Assembly: GCA_964628905.1 (NCBI GenBank)
Contig: CAZVNS010000006.1
Location: 13,612 to 77,611 of the forward strand
Source: JAJPXC01 sp964628905
GTDB lineage: Bacteria > Bacteroidota > Bacteroidia > Bacteroidales > Muribaculaceae
Direction of reading: 5' to 3'
Length of the DNA: 64,000 bases
Every line of letters starts with the position of its first letter. Position 1 is the stretch's first letter. The notes beneath the pieces were generated by a model. That model made no database searches and was not told where the DNA came from. It saw only the letters and a program-made list of their open reading frames with translations. The position numbers and the translations under genes were made by a program. This document shows positions 52,373 to 61,330 of this stretch, piece by piece.

Positions 52373-55216
52373 TTTTTGGGAGAGTTTTTCTTTGAGGAAG
52401 CGGCCGGTGTAGCTGGCGTGGCAGTCGGCGATCTGTTCGGGAGTGCCGGTGGCCACTACGGTGCCTCCGGCGTCGCCTCCTTCGGGGCCTATGTCGATGA
52501 TGTGGTCGGCGCATTTGATCACATCCATGTTGTGTTCGATGATGATCACGGTGTGTCCTTGATCGATCAGGCGGTTGAAGGAGTCCATCAAGGTGTTGAT
52601 GTCGTGGAAGTGGAGGCCGGTGGTGGGTTCGTCAAAGATAAACATCGTGGGTTGAGGTTTATCCATTGACAGGAAGTAGGCGAGCTTGACGCGCTGGTTT
52701 TCGCCTCCTGAGAGCGTTGACGATGATTGGCCGAGCTTGATGTAGCCAAGTCCGACATCTTGTAGGGGTTTTAGGCGTTTTACTATTTTACGCTCGGTGG
52801 AGCCGGTGTCCTGGCCGAAGAATCCGATGGCTTCGTCGACGGTGAGGTTGAGCACGTCGTTGATGTTTTTGTCGCGGTAGGTCACGGCGAGTACGTCGCG
52901 CTTAAATCGCTGGCCGTGGCACTCCTCGCAGGTGACTGTGATGTCGGCCATGAACTGCATCTCGATGGTGATGGTGCCTTCGCCTTTGCACTCTTCGCAG
53001 CGACCGCCCTCGGCGTTGAATGAAAAGTAGGCAGGTGTGAAGCCCATCTGCAACGACGCTTGCTGGTCGGCGTAGAGGCGGCGGATTTCGTCGTAGGCTT
53101 TGAGGTATGTGGCGGGGTTGCTGCGCGATGACTTGCCGATGGGGTTTTGGTCGACAAATTCGACGGCGGTGATCCTTGAGAGGTCGCCTCCGAGCCCTAA
53201 GTGAGCGCCGGGGGCGTCGACTGCTTCGCCAAGCTGTCGCATCAAGGCGCGGTAGAGTATGTCCTTGACAAGGGTGGATTTGCCTGAGCCGGACACGCCG
53301 GTGACCACGGTCAGTATTCCGAGAGGGAAGCGTACGTCGATGTTTTTGAGGTTGTTCTCCGAAGCTCCCTTAACTTCGATGTATGAGTTGGTGCGACGTC
53401 GACGACGTGGCACGGGGATTGACTGCTTGCCAGTTAGATATTGGCACGTGAGACTCTTATCGGCACCGTCGCCTTTGCCGTTGAGCAGCTTGGCCACGGG
53501 CCCTTGATAGATGATCTGGCCACCGTTGCTTCCGGCCAGGGGGCCTACGTCGATGATATTGTCGGCGGCGCGCATTATCTCCTCGTCGTGCTCTACCACG
53601 ATGACGGTGTTGCCGATGCCTTGCAGGCGGCGGAGTACGCTGATCAGTCGGTCGGTGTCGCGTGTGTGGAGGCCGATTGATGGTTCGTCGAGGATGTACA
53701 TCGAGCCGACGAGTGAGCTGCCGAGCGATGTTGCGAGGTTGATGCGCTGGCTTTCGCCACCTGACAGGGTCGACGAAAGTCGGTCGAGAGCAAGGTAGCC
53801 CAGGCCGACTTCGTCGAGGAATTGCAGGCGTGAGTTGATTTCGGTGAGCAAGCGGCGGGCCACTGTGGCGTCGTGTTCGCTAAGCTGTAGGTTGGCGAAC
53901 CACTTGCGCAGGTCGGTGACGGGCATCTTTACGAGGTCAGCTATCGTGGCGCCTCCGATCTTGACGTACATGGCCTCTTTGCGCAGTCGGTTGCCATGAC
54001 ATTTGGGGCAGATGGTCTTGCCGCGGTAGCGGGCGAGCATCACGCGGTATTGTATTTTGTGGAGGTTGCTTTCCACCATTTTGAAGAAGCCGTCGATGCC
54101 GGTGAAGCGTGAGTTGCCGTGCCATAGCAGGTCTTTTTGCTCTTGGGTCAGCTCGTTGTAGGGACGATGGATGGGAAAGCCAATGTGTGGGGCTATGTGG
54201 ATGAGGTCGCGCTTCCATTCGCTCATCTTCTCACCTCGCCAGGGCATCACGGCGTCGTCGTAGATCGAGAGGGCGGGGTTGGGGATCACCAGGCGCTCGT
54301 CGATGCCGATGGTGCGACCGAAGCCTTCGCACCGCGGGCAAGCTCCGTAGGGGTTGTTGAAGTTGAACATCAGGTCGCTGGGCTTCATGAAGGTGATACC
54401 GTCGGCCTCAAAGCGTGTGGAGAAGTCGTGGCGGTGTATGGTGCCGTCGGCATCCCATACGAGCACCGACATGAAGTCGTGCCCTTCGAAGAATGCTGTC
54501 TCGACGGAGTCGGCAAGGCGGCTCATCTCGTCGCCCTGATGGGCTACAGCAAGGCGGTCGACCACCAGGTCGTAGCCGTCGGCGAGTTCGGGGAGCGACT
54601 TGTCAGACACAAGGTTCTCAATGAGCTGGATTTCGCCTCCGTGTATCACGCGGGCAAAGCCTTCTTTGAGGAATATGCCTAATTGGGTGGAGAGTTTGCG
54701 TCCTTCGGGGAGGGTGATGGGGGCGATGACTGCGATGCGCATACCCTCGGGATACGTGGTGATGGTGTTGACCACGTCGTCGACGGTATGGCGCTTCACC
54801 TCTCGCCTGGTGACGGGTGAGTAGGTGTGTCCCACGCGGCCGAAAAGCAGTCGCAGGTAGTCGTAGATCTCGGTTGAAGTGCCTACGGTGCTTCGCGGGT
54901 TGCGTATGTTGACTTTCTGCTCGATTGCGATAGCCGGGGGGAGACCCTTGATGTAGTCACACTCAGGTTTCTGCATGCGGCCCATGAACTGGCGAGCGTA
55001 GGCTGATAGGCTCTCCACATATCGGCGCTGCCCCTCGGCATAGAGCGTATCGAAGGCGAGTGACGATTTGCCGGAGCCTGATACTCCGGTGATGACAGTG
55101 AATTCGTTGCGGGGTATGGTGACGCTCACGTCGCGGAGGTTATTGGTGCGGGCGCGGCAAACTACGATATCTTCGGTGAGGACAGGTTTTATGTCTTTGA
55201 GATTTGGTTTAGTCAT
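52355..55216 (-). CDS. uvrA: Excinuclease ABC subunit A
   Basis: 953 residues. Both ATPase halves are complete: Walker A GVSGSGKSSLAFD and GVSGSGKSTLVKD, ABC signatures LSGGESQRI and LSGGENQRV, and Walker B regions MYILDEPSIGLH and FIFDEPTTGLHF. Zinc-finger cysteines appear in CPKCHGNRL and in CEECKGEG...CEECHGQRF. UvrA recognises bulky DNA lesions. The ATG at 55216 is used because the promoter box at 55258 lies upstream of it and the protein starts TKPNLKDIK. It is divergent from the HU gene. Confidence 0.97.
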   Translation of the reverse strand: MTKPNLKDIKPVLTEDIVVCRARTNNLRDVSVTIPRNEFTVITGVSGSGKSSLAFDTLYAEGQRRYVESLSAYARQFMGRMQKPECDYIKGLPPAIAIEQKVNIRNPRSTVGTSTEIYDYLRLLFGRVGHTYSPVTRREVKRHTVDDVVNTITTYPEGMRIAVIAPITLPEGRKLSTQLGIFLKEGFARVIHGGEIQLIENLVSDKSLPELADGYDLVVDRLAVAHQGDEMSRLADSVETAFFEGHDFMSVLVWDADGTIHRHDFSTRFEADGITFMKPSDLMFNFNNPYGACPRCEGFGRTIGIDERLVIPNPALSIYDDAVMPWRGEKMSEWKRDLIHIAPHIGFPIHRPYNELTQEQKDLLWHGNSRFTGIDGFFKMVESNLHKIQYRVMLARYRGKTICPKCHGNRLRKEAMYVKIGGATIADLVKMPVTDLRKWFANLQLSEHDATVARRLLTEINSRLQFLDEVGLGYLALDRLSSTLSGGESQRINLATSLGSSLVGSMYILDEPSIGLHTRDTDRLISVLRRLQGIGNTVIVVEHDEEIMRAADNIIDVGPLAGSNGGQIIYQGPVAKLLNGKGDGADKSLTCQYLTGKQSIPVPRRRRRTNSYIEVKGASENNLKNIDVRFPLGILTVVTGVSGSGKSTLVKDILYRALMRQLGEAVDAPGAHLGLGGDLSRITAVEFVDQNPIGKSSRSNPATYLKAYDEIRRLYADQQASLQMGFTPAYFSFNAEGGRCEECKGEGTITIEMQFMADITVTCEECHGQRFKRDVLAVTYRDKNINDVLNLTVDEAIGFFGQDTGSTERKIVKRLKPLQDVGLGYIKLGQSSSTLSGGENQRVKLAYFLSMDKPQPTMFIFDEPTTGLHFHDINTLMDSFNRLIDQGHTVIIIEHNMDVIKCADHIIDIGPEGGDAGGTVVATGTPEQIADCHASYTGRFLKEKLSQKLDPIS

Positions 55217-55257
55217 TATTGGAAACCTAATTTGATGGGTTTGGAGTAGATAACTTG

Positions 55258-55265
55258 CAAAGATA
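55258..55265 (-). promoter_or_regulatory. -7 promoter box for uvrA
   Basis: The minus strand reads TATCTTTG, 42 nt upstream of the uvrA ATG, in a divergent region shared with the HU promoter. Confidence 0.6.
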
Positions 55266-55320
55266 CGCATATATCTTCAAATAAAAACGTGAGTAAACGT
55301 TATAGTTTATTGAATTTCGT

Positions 55321-55328
55321 TATCTTTG
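55321..55328 (+). promoter_or_regulatory. -7 promoter box for the HU gene pair
   Basis: TATCTTTG, a full consensus match, 46 nt upstream of the ATG at 55374. Back to back with the uvrA box 55 nt away. Confidence 0.6.
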
Positions 55329-55373
55329 TGGTCAGATAACCCGTGCCGGGTGATCATTCTAACCCATTTTATC

Positions 55374-55661
55374 ATGGACAATAAAGCACTCACAGCTCAG
55401 ATAGCCAAACGCATGCGCAGGCAGCCGGCCGATGTCAATGCGTTGTTCGACGCCATGTCGCAAGTGATGCGCCAATGCTTTGTACATCTCGACTCTGTAG
55501 CCATCCCCGGATTTGGCAAATTTGAGTCAATCAAGGAGGATGAGAAGGTGGTAACCGACCTCACTACCGGACAGCGAGTGCTGCTCCCGCCGGCTATAAA
55601 TGTCACTTTTCAACCAAGCTCGCTGCTCAAGAAGCGTGTCAACCAAGATATTACGAAATGA
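55374..55661 (+). CDS. HU/IHF-family DNA-binding protein
   Basis: 95 residues from the ATG at 55374. It has the HU fold: helices around DNKALTAQIAKRM and VNALFDAMSQVMRQC, then IPGFGKFESIKEDEKV leading to the DNA-binding arm, and INVTFQPSSLLKKRV at the end. It lacks the usual proline-tipped arm length of classical HU and is likely one of the divergent Bacteroidetes HU-like proteins. It overlaps the following gene by 4 nt (ATGA), so the two are translationally coupled. Confidence 0.85.
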   Translation: MDNKALTAQIAKRMRRQPADVNALFDAMSQVMRQCFVHLDSVAIPGFGKFESIKEDEKVVTDLTTGQRVLLPPAINVTFQPSSLLKKRVNQDITK

Positions 55662-56767
55662 ACAGCACGATTAATCTCACACACTTCGCGGCGATGCTGA
55701 GCAAGGCCACGGGCTTTCCTGAAAGTTCGGCCAAGCAATTTATTATTGAGTTTGCAGAGGCATTGACTGCGGCGTTGTCCAAAGGAAACGAGGTGAAAAT
55801 TAAAGGGTTGGGAACGTTTACCCCCAGCGAAGACCCAATCGTGGGTGTAGCATTCGTGCCCGATGCTGATATGGCTGAGGAGGTCAACGCTCCATTCGCG
55901 ATGTTTGAGGCTGTATATCTCGACGATGAAGTCACCGACGAGATGATCAACGACCCGCAGCCTACGCTCGAGCAAGCCGAACCCGAGGAGCCAGAGCAGT
56001 CGGACGGGTCAGACCAGTCAGACGGGTCAGGCCAGTCAGACAGGTCAGACGAGTCAGACGAGTCAGACGAGTCAGAGGAGTCGGAAGGGCATGGCGGATC
56101 TGAGGCTGAGGTCGAGACCGAGATAGTCGAGCCTGAGCTAATCCTCGAGCCGGTTTCCGAGCCAATCTCTGAGCCCGAGCCAATCTCTGAGCCTGCTCCT
56201 GAGCCGGTTGTGGCGAAAGCTCCTAAGGCGGAGGAGAGAATTATATACATGGAGCGTCGCGGCCCCGGATGGGGATGGGTTGTGGCAGCCCTGTTGGCTG
56301 GAGCAGCCATTGGTTACTTCTTGCCGGAGGTAATCCGCGGATTGAATTCTCCGACACCGGAGACTACTCACGAGGTGATAGTTAAGGCTCCGAAGTCAGA
56401 TCCCCTCAATGTGTCAGTGACCTCTACGCAAGCACCTTCGGAGTCGCCCGCAGATGAAGATAAACCTGTTGATGCTGAAATCGATGCACCTACTGAGGTT
56501 CAAAAGGAAGCTACAGAGCCTGTAGTCACCGAGGTGGTCGATGGCCGCATCTACTTGACCACCATAGCTTCGCGCTATTACGGCAATCCCGACTTCTGGG
56601 CATACATATATGAAGAGAACAAGGACAAACTTGGGCATCCCGACCGTGTGCGCTCCGGCACGGTAGTGGTAGTGCCACCGAAGTCTAAGTACAATATCGA
56701 CGCATCTAATCCCGAGAGTGTCCGTGCCGCCAAGGAGCTACAAGCTGAAATCTACTCCCGCTTCTGA
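55658..56767 (+). CDS. HU-like / transmembrane / LysM fusion protein
   Basis: 369 residues with an unusual order: an HU-like N-terminal domain (about 1-95; NLTHFAAMLSKATGFPESSA, VKIKGLGTFTPSEDP), an acidic Ser-Asp-rich linker (about 115-150) encoded by ten 9-nt repeats, a Pro/Glu linker, one membrane helix (about 205-226, GWGWVVAALLAGAAIGYFL), a Thr/Pro/Glu linker and a C-terminal LysM-type domain (about 297-345; ASRYYGNPDFWAYIYEENKD). With the helix in type II orientation the HU domain is cytosolic and the LysM periplasmic. A link between nucleoid and cell wall is the obvious inference. Confidence 0.8.
   Translation: MNSTINLTHFAAMLSKATGFPESSAKQFIIEFAEALTAALSKGNEVKIKGLGTFTPSEDPIVGVAFVPDADMAEEVNAPFAMFEAVYLDDEVTDEMINDPQPTLEQAEPEEPEQSDGSDQSDGSGQSDRSDESDESDESEESEGHGGSEAEVETEIVEPELILEPVSEPISEPEPISEPAPEPVVAKAPKAEERIIYMERRGPGWGWVVAALLAGAAIGYFLPEVIRGLNSPTPETTHEVIVKAPKSDPLNVSVTSTQAPSESPADEDKPVDAEIDAPTEVQKEATEPVVTEVVDGRIYLTTIASRYYGNPDFWAYIYEENKDKLGHPDRVRSGTVVVVPPKSKYNIDASNPESVRAAKELQAEIYSRF
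55997..56086. repeat. Ten 9-nt tandem repeat units coding the acidic linker
   Basis: Units such as CAGTCAGAC, GGGTCAGAC, GAGTCAGAC run in frame and encode Ser-Asp-Xaa triplets. Copies at 56051-56068 are identical, so the tract may change length by slippage. Confidence 0.85.
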
Positions 56768-56799
56768 CAATAAACATATCTAATTTATGAAATGGGGTT

Positions 56800-58098
56800 T
56801 TAGCCTCCGAAGTTGTCGTAGTGGATGCTTGAGGGGTCTACTCCGAGTGAGTCGAGCATCTGGTTGACGGCGTTGCTCATCGGGCCGGGGCCGCACATGT
56901 AGTACTCGATATCCTCTGGATTGGGATGATCCTTAAGATATGTGTCGTAGATCACCTGATGTACAAATCCCGGGGTGTAGGCTACGCCTGCGGCGTCGGC
57001 AGCGGGGTCGGGGCGGTCGAGAGCGAGATGGAACTTGAAGTTGGGGAACTCCTTTTCAAGTTTAAGGAAGTCGTCGAGATAGAACACCTCGTTTAGGGCG
57101 CGTGCGCCGTAGAAGTAGTTCATCTTGCGGTCGGTGGTCTTCAGGGTCTCGGTCATGTGCATGATCTGAGATCGCAGTGGAGCCATACCAGCGCCACCAC
57201 CAATCCACATCATCTCGTTCTTGGAGTCGAAAATGGGGTGGAAGTCGCCGTAAGGGCCGCTCATTATCACTTTGTCGCCTGGCTTGAGGGTAAAGATGTA
57301 GCTTGAGGCTATACCGGGCATCACGTCCTGGAATCCAACCTGAGGTTTGGGCTTGAAGGGTGGGGTGGCGATGCGCACGGTGAGCATAATGCGGTCGCCC
57401 TCAGCGGGGTAGTTGGCCATGGAGTAGGCGCGAACGGTGGTTTCGGTGTTCTTGCACTTGAGGGTGAACAGGCCGAATTTCTCCCAAGCCGGCAGATATT
57501 CGTCGCCTATGAGCGACTTGTCGATATCCCTGTCGTAGTCCATATCATAGGGGGGTATCTTAATCTGGGCGTACGATCCGGGGATGAAGTTCATGTGCTC
57601 TCCTTCGGGGAGTTTGACGATGAATTCTTTGATGAATGTGGCCACATTCTTGTTGGATATTACCTCGCATTCCCACTCTTTGATGTCGAGCACCGAGGCG
57701 GGTACGCCTACCTTCATATCCTCCTTGACTTTCACTTGGCAGCCGAGTCGCCAGTGGTCTTTGATCTCTTTGCGGCTGAAGTGCACCGCCTCGGTGGGGA
57801 GGATGTCGCCGCCACCTTCGAATACCTGGCAGCGGCATTGTGCGCAGCTGCCCTTGCCACCGCAGGCCGATGGGAGGAAGATGTTTTGGTCGGCGAAGGT
57901 CGACAGGAGCGATTTGCCTGAGTCAGCCACCACCTCTTTGGTATCGTTGAGGGTTATGGTCACTTTGCCCGAATGCACTAAGAAGTGTTTGGCCACCAAT
58001 AATAGTATGACCAATAGCAGGGTGATCAGCAGGAATATGCCCACTCCGGCGATCAAGGTCGGAGTCATTGATTGGGCTATGATAGTGAGTAAGTACAT
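56800..58098 (-). CDS. nqrF: Na+-translocating NADH:quinone reductase subunit F
   Basis: 432 residues. An N-terminal membrane helix precedes a 2Fe-2S ferredoxin domain (cysteines in PSACGGKGSCAQCRC), an FAD domain with RAYSMANYP, and an NADH domain with WIGGGAGMAPLRSQ and the terminal CGPGPMSNAV and YDNFGG. It takes electrons from NADH and passes them to the membrane subunits. Last gene of nqrABCDEF, 6 nt after nqrE. Confidence 0.96.
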   Translation of the reverse strand: MYLLTIIAQSMTPTLIAGVGIFLLITLLLVILLLVAKHFLVHSGKVTITLNDTKEVVADSGKSLLSTFADQNIFLPSACGGKGSCAQCRCQVFEGGGDILPTEAVHFSRKEIKDHWRLGCQVKVKEDMKVGVPASVLDIKEWECEVISNKNVATFIKEFIVKLPEGEHMNFIPGSYAQIKIPPYDMDYDRDIDKSLIGDEYLPAWEKFGLFTLKCKNTETTVRAYSMANYPAEGDRIMLTVRIATPPFKPKPQVGFQDVMPGIASSYIFTLKPGDKVIMSGPYGDFHPIFDSKNEMMWIGGGAGMAPLRSQIMHMTETLKTTDRKMNYFYGARALNEVFYLDDFLKLEKEFPNFKFHLALDRPDPAADAAGVAYTPGFVHQVIYDTYLKDHPNPEDIEYYMCGPGPMSNAVNQMLDSLGVDPSSIHYDNFGG

Positions 58099-58104
58099 GG
58101 CGCG

Positions 58105-58722
58105 TTAGAGTTTAATGCCGAGGAAGCTCATGAAGGCGATACCCATCAGAGCGGTGATAATAAATGTGATGCCGGTGCCGCGCAGGGGCTTGGGTATGTT
58201 GGAGTATGTGGCCAGGCGCTCGCGGATGGCGGCGATGGCTGCGATTGCGAGTAGCCAGCCAAGTCCCCAGCCGCCGCCGGCGCATATTGCGGTCCACACC
58301 GAGGGGAAGTCGCGCTGCTGCATGAACAGCGATCCGCCGAGGATGGCGCAGTTGACGGCGATCAGTGGCAGGAAGATGCCCAGCGATGAGTACAGTGCCG
58401 GGGAAAACTTCTCGACAGCCATCTCCACAAGCTGGGTCATCGAGGCGATGACGGCTATGAACATAATGAGCGACAGGAAACTCAGGTCAACGTCGGCAAA
58501 CTCCGGTCCGAGCCAGGAGAGCGCTCCGGCGCTAAGCACGTAGGTCTGCAGCAGGTAGTTGATGGGGAGTGTGATCACGAGCATGAACGTCACAGCCACG
58601 CCCAGGCCTACGGCTGTCTTTACGTTCTTCGACACGGCCAGGAATGAGCACATGCCCAAGAAGTAGGCGAAAATCATGTTGTCGACGAAAATCGACCGTA
58701 TGAATATATTGAAATTTTCCAT
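58105..58722 (-). CDS. nqrE: Na+-translocating NADH:quinone reductase subunit E
   Basis: 205 residues with six membrane helices. Typical motifs DNMIFAYFLGMCSFLAVS and FFPLI-like turns, with CAGGGWGLGWLLAI near the end. NqrD and NqrE form a pseudo-symmetric pair that holds an intramembrane iron-sulfur centre through conserved cysteines (one in LGMCSF, one in AICAGG). Six nt separate it from nqrD and nqrF. Confidence 0.96.
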   Translation of the reverse strand: MENFNIFIRSIFVDNMIFAYFLGMCSFLAVSKNVKTAVGLGVAVTFMLVITLPINYLLQTYVLSAGALSWLGPEFADVDLSFLSLIMFIAVIASMTQLVEMAVEKFSPALYSSLGIFLPLIAVNCAILGGSLFMQQRDFPSVWTAICAGGGWGLGWLLAIAAIAAIRERLATYSNIPKPLRGTGITFIITALMGIAFMSFLGIKL

Positions 58723-58728
58723 AACAGC

Positions 58729-59355
58729 TTATTCCTCCTGAAGGTCTTTGTTGAGTGAACGTTGAACCCAAATGATGCAAGCCACCACGATCAGGGCCAT
58801 GGGGGGGAGTATCATAAGGCCGTTGTTGACATATCCGGCGGCGTACCATGAGTCGGGCACCACCTGGTAGCCCATGAGTGTGCCGCTGCCGAGGAGCTCG
58901 CGGAAGAAGCCCACGATCACCAGGATTATGGCATAGCCGATTCCGTTGCCCACACCGTCGAGGAAGGAGGGCCATGGACGGTTGCCCATGGCGAATGCTT
59001 CAAGTCGGCCCATGAGGATACAGTTGGTGATGATCAGTCCGATGAACACTGACAGCTGTTTCGACACGTCGTAGGCGTAGGCTTTAAGCAACTGGTCGAC
59101 GATTACCACCAGCCCGGCTACTACCACGAGCTGGACGATGATGCGGATGTTGGTGGGGATGGTGTTGCGCAGCAGCGAGATGATGACGTTGGCAAACGCC
59201 AGTACGGCGATCACCGACATGCCCATCACCAGCGCCGGCTCCAATTTGGCGGTGACAGCGAGCACTGAGCATATACCCAGTATCTGCACCACCACGGGAT
59301 TGTTCTTCGACAGCGGGTTGAAGAACACTTGCTTGTAGTTTATCTTGTCAGCCAT
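58729..59355 (-). CDS. nqrD: Na+-translocating NADH:quinone reductase subunit D
   Basis: 208 residues with six membrane helices. The conserved cysteine segments LGICSVLAVT and ITNCILMGRLEA are present. Part of the Na+ channel with NqrB and NqrE. Starts 2 nt after the nqrC stop. Confidence 0.96.
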   Translation of the reverse strand: MADKINYKQVFFNPLSKNNPVVVQILGICSVLAVTAKLEPALVMGMSVIAVLAFANVIISLLRNTIPTNIRIIVQLVVVAGLVVIVDQLLKAYAYDVSKQLSVFIGLIITNCILMGRLEAFAMGNRPWPSFLDGVGNGIGYAIILVIVGFFRELLGSGTLMGYQVVPDSWYAAGYVNNGLMILPPMALIVVACIIWVQRSLNKDLQEE

Positions 59356-59357
59356 GG

Positions 59358-60062
59358 CTATTTGGTCCTAAGGGTTTCGAGGAATGATTTATAGGGGGCG
59401 AGGCAGTTGTCGAGCATAGCGCCCACGCCCTTTGAGGTGATAGTGCCACCCGACACGCCGTCAACGTAGTCGGTGCCATCGCTGGGTTTCTGTCCGGCCT
59501 TGACCACCTCAATGGGGTGGAAATTGCCGTCGACCCATAGGCGTTTACCCTTGAATTGGTCGGAGAAAGCGGGCTTCTCAATCTCGGCGCCGAGACCGGG
59601 AGTCTCGCCTTGATGGGCGAAATAGGCGCCGTAGACTGTAGTGCCGTCGCCATCCATGGCCACGTAGCCCCAAATCGGGCCCCATAGGCCTGCTCCGTAG
59701 ACGGGGAGTATGTATTTACGTTCTTTCTCCAGCTGGCACACGTAGACGGGGAGCTGACGCTCAGCAGGGTCTGACTCCTTGCTCATCTTCTCTACATTGA
59801 CATCGAAAGCGTCGCCGTCGATGCGCTGGCCATCAGCGTTGACCACAAACGACTCCACGATGTAGCGGTTGTAGTCATCGCTCACCTTGCCGGCCTCGGG
59901 CACTATGCCCACCGAGGCGAGTATTTGTTTCTGCTTGTCGATATCGGCGTTAGCCTGCTGCTTGGGACGTAGCGACATTGCCGTGAAGGCAAGCGCAGCG
60001 CCTACCACTACCACAAGCACTATGATATAGATGATGGTGTATGTGTTACTTTGCTTGTTCAT
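59358..60062 (-). CDS. nqrC: Na+-translocating NADH:quinone reductase subunit C
   Basis: 234 residues. One N-terminal membrane helix and a periplasmic FMN-binding domain. The covalent flavin site is in GVSGGTITSKGVGAM, where the Thr after GG carries FMN in characterised homologues. The ATG at 60062 is preferred over a TTG two codons upstream. It starts 2 nt after the nqrB stop. Confidence 0.94.
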   Translation of the reverse strand: MNKQSNTYTIIYIIVLVVVVGAALAFTAMSLRPKQQANADIDKQKQILASVGIVPEAGKVSDDYNRYIVESFVVNADGQRIDGDAFDVNVEKMSKESDPAERQLPVYVCQLEKERKYILPVYGAGLWGPIWGYVAMDGDGTTVYGAYFAHQGETPGLGAEIEKPAFSDQFKGKRLWVDGNFHPIEVVKAGQKPSDGTDYVDGVSGGTITSKGVGAMLDNCLAPYKSFLETLRTK

Positions 60063-60064
60063 GG

Positions 60065-61276
60065 TCAATTGGTCTTTACTTTAATTCGGCGCATGCGTCG
60101 GTTGATGTTAGATTGCACTACGCAGTAGTCGATCAGCGGGGCGAGAGCATTCATCAGCAGTACGGCAAGCATCGCTCCCTCGGGGTAGCCATTGTTGTAG
60201 GTGCGGATTATCACCGCTATCACTCCCACGAGGAAGCCGTAGATATATTTGCCGGCTGTGGTGCGGGCCGCGGTCACTGGGTCGGTGGCCATGAACACCG
60301 CCGCGAAGGCAAATCCGCCTAAGCACAGCTGATCGCCCACGGTGAGAAACGATACAGGGTAGGTCGGTGTGGCAAATGCGTTGGCAATCAACGACATTAT
60401 CGCTCCACCTGCGAATACCGAGGCCATTATCCTCCAGCTGGCTATGCCGGTGGCCAGTAGGATTACAGCTCCGATGAGGATGCACAGCGTTGAGGTCTCG
60501 CCGAATGAGCCGGGAATCAGGCCGAGGAAGGCGTCCCAGTTGGATATCGGTTGGCCAAGGATGTTGGTCAGGTGGAGTGCACCATCGCCGGCCGAAGTGG
60601 CTATCTGCCCTAAGGGGGTAGCGGCGGTGAAGCCGTCGGCAGCAGTGCCTCCGATGCCAAGTATGGGGTCGGTGGCCACGAACACCTTGTCGCCGCTCAT
60701 CTGCGAAGGATATGCGAAGAATAGGAACGCGCGAGTCACCAGCGCCACATTAAATATATTATAACCTGTGCCGCCAAACACCTCCTTGACGAATATCACG
60801 GAGAATGCTGTTGCCACGGCTAGCATCCACAGCGGAGTCTCCACCGGGCATATCAGCGGGATGAGGATGCCGGTCACGAGAAATCCCTCCTGAATTTCCT
60901 CTTTGCGCCATTGGGCTACGATGAATTCGATGCCCAGGCCCACCACATAGGTCACTACAATGCGGGGTAGCACGGCCAGGAAGCCGTAAAGCATCAGTGT
61001 CCAGAAGGGGAATGTAGTCTCGCCGCATGCCAGCCAGTGCTGGTAGCCGGTGTTGTACATGCCGAAAAGCAGGCATGGCATCAGAGCCGCCACCACTATG
61101 ATCATGGTGCGCTTGGAGTCCATGCGGTCATGGATGTGCACGCCCGAGGTAGATGTGGTGTTGGGCGTGAACAGAAAAGACTCGAAGCCGTCGAACACCG
61201 AGTGAAGGGCGCTCAATCGTCCCCCCGGCTCGAAGTGCGGTTTGGCTTTGTCTAATAGTTTTCTTAACGCTTTCAC
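60065..61276 (-). CDS. nqrB: Na+-translocating NADH:quinone reductase subunit B
   Basis: 403 residues starting from GTG (KALRKLLDKAKPHFEPGG), with about ten membrane helices. The covalent FMN site is expected at the Thr in FTAATPLGQ, corresponding to the SGAT motif of Vibrio NqrB. Contains riboflavin/FMN and forms the Na+ path with NqrD/E. The GTG start gives the family's normal N-terminus. Confidence 0.95.
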   Translation of the reverse strand: MKALRKLLDKAKPHFEPGGRLSALHSVFDGFESFLFTPNTTSTSGVHIHDRMDSKRTMIIVVAALMPCLLFGMYNTGYQHWLACGETTFPFWTLMLYGFLAVLPRIVVTYVVGLGIEFIVAQWRKEEIQEGFLVTGILIPLICPVETPLWMLAVATAFSVIFVKEVFGGTGYNIFNVALVTRAFLFFAYPSQMSGDKVFVATDPILGIGGTAADGFTAATPLGQIATSAGDGALHLTNILGQPISNWDAFLGLIPGSFGETSTLCILIGAVILLATGIASWRIMASVFAGGAIMSLIANAFATPTYPVSFLTVGDQLCLGGFAFAAVFMATDPVTAARTTAGKYIYGFLVGVIAVIIRTYNNGYPEGAMLAVLLMNALAPLIDYCVVQSNINRRMRRIKVKTN

Positions 61277-61330
61277 TTGTGTGTGAATTATTTAGGGTTG
61301 TTATAGATTTCTTGGTTAAGTTGTGTAGTG

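Noticed and set aside
54137..54682. A 181-residue plus-strand frame opposite uvrA
   Set aside because: UvrA is unambiguous on the minus strand across this region, and the opposite frame has no family features.
56783..56797. TTTATGAAATGGGGT, the same 15-mer as in the uvrA terminator
   Set aside because: One shared 15-mer without a matching arm here; it forms no hairpin and is probably chance.
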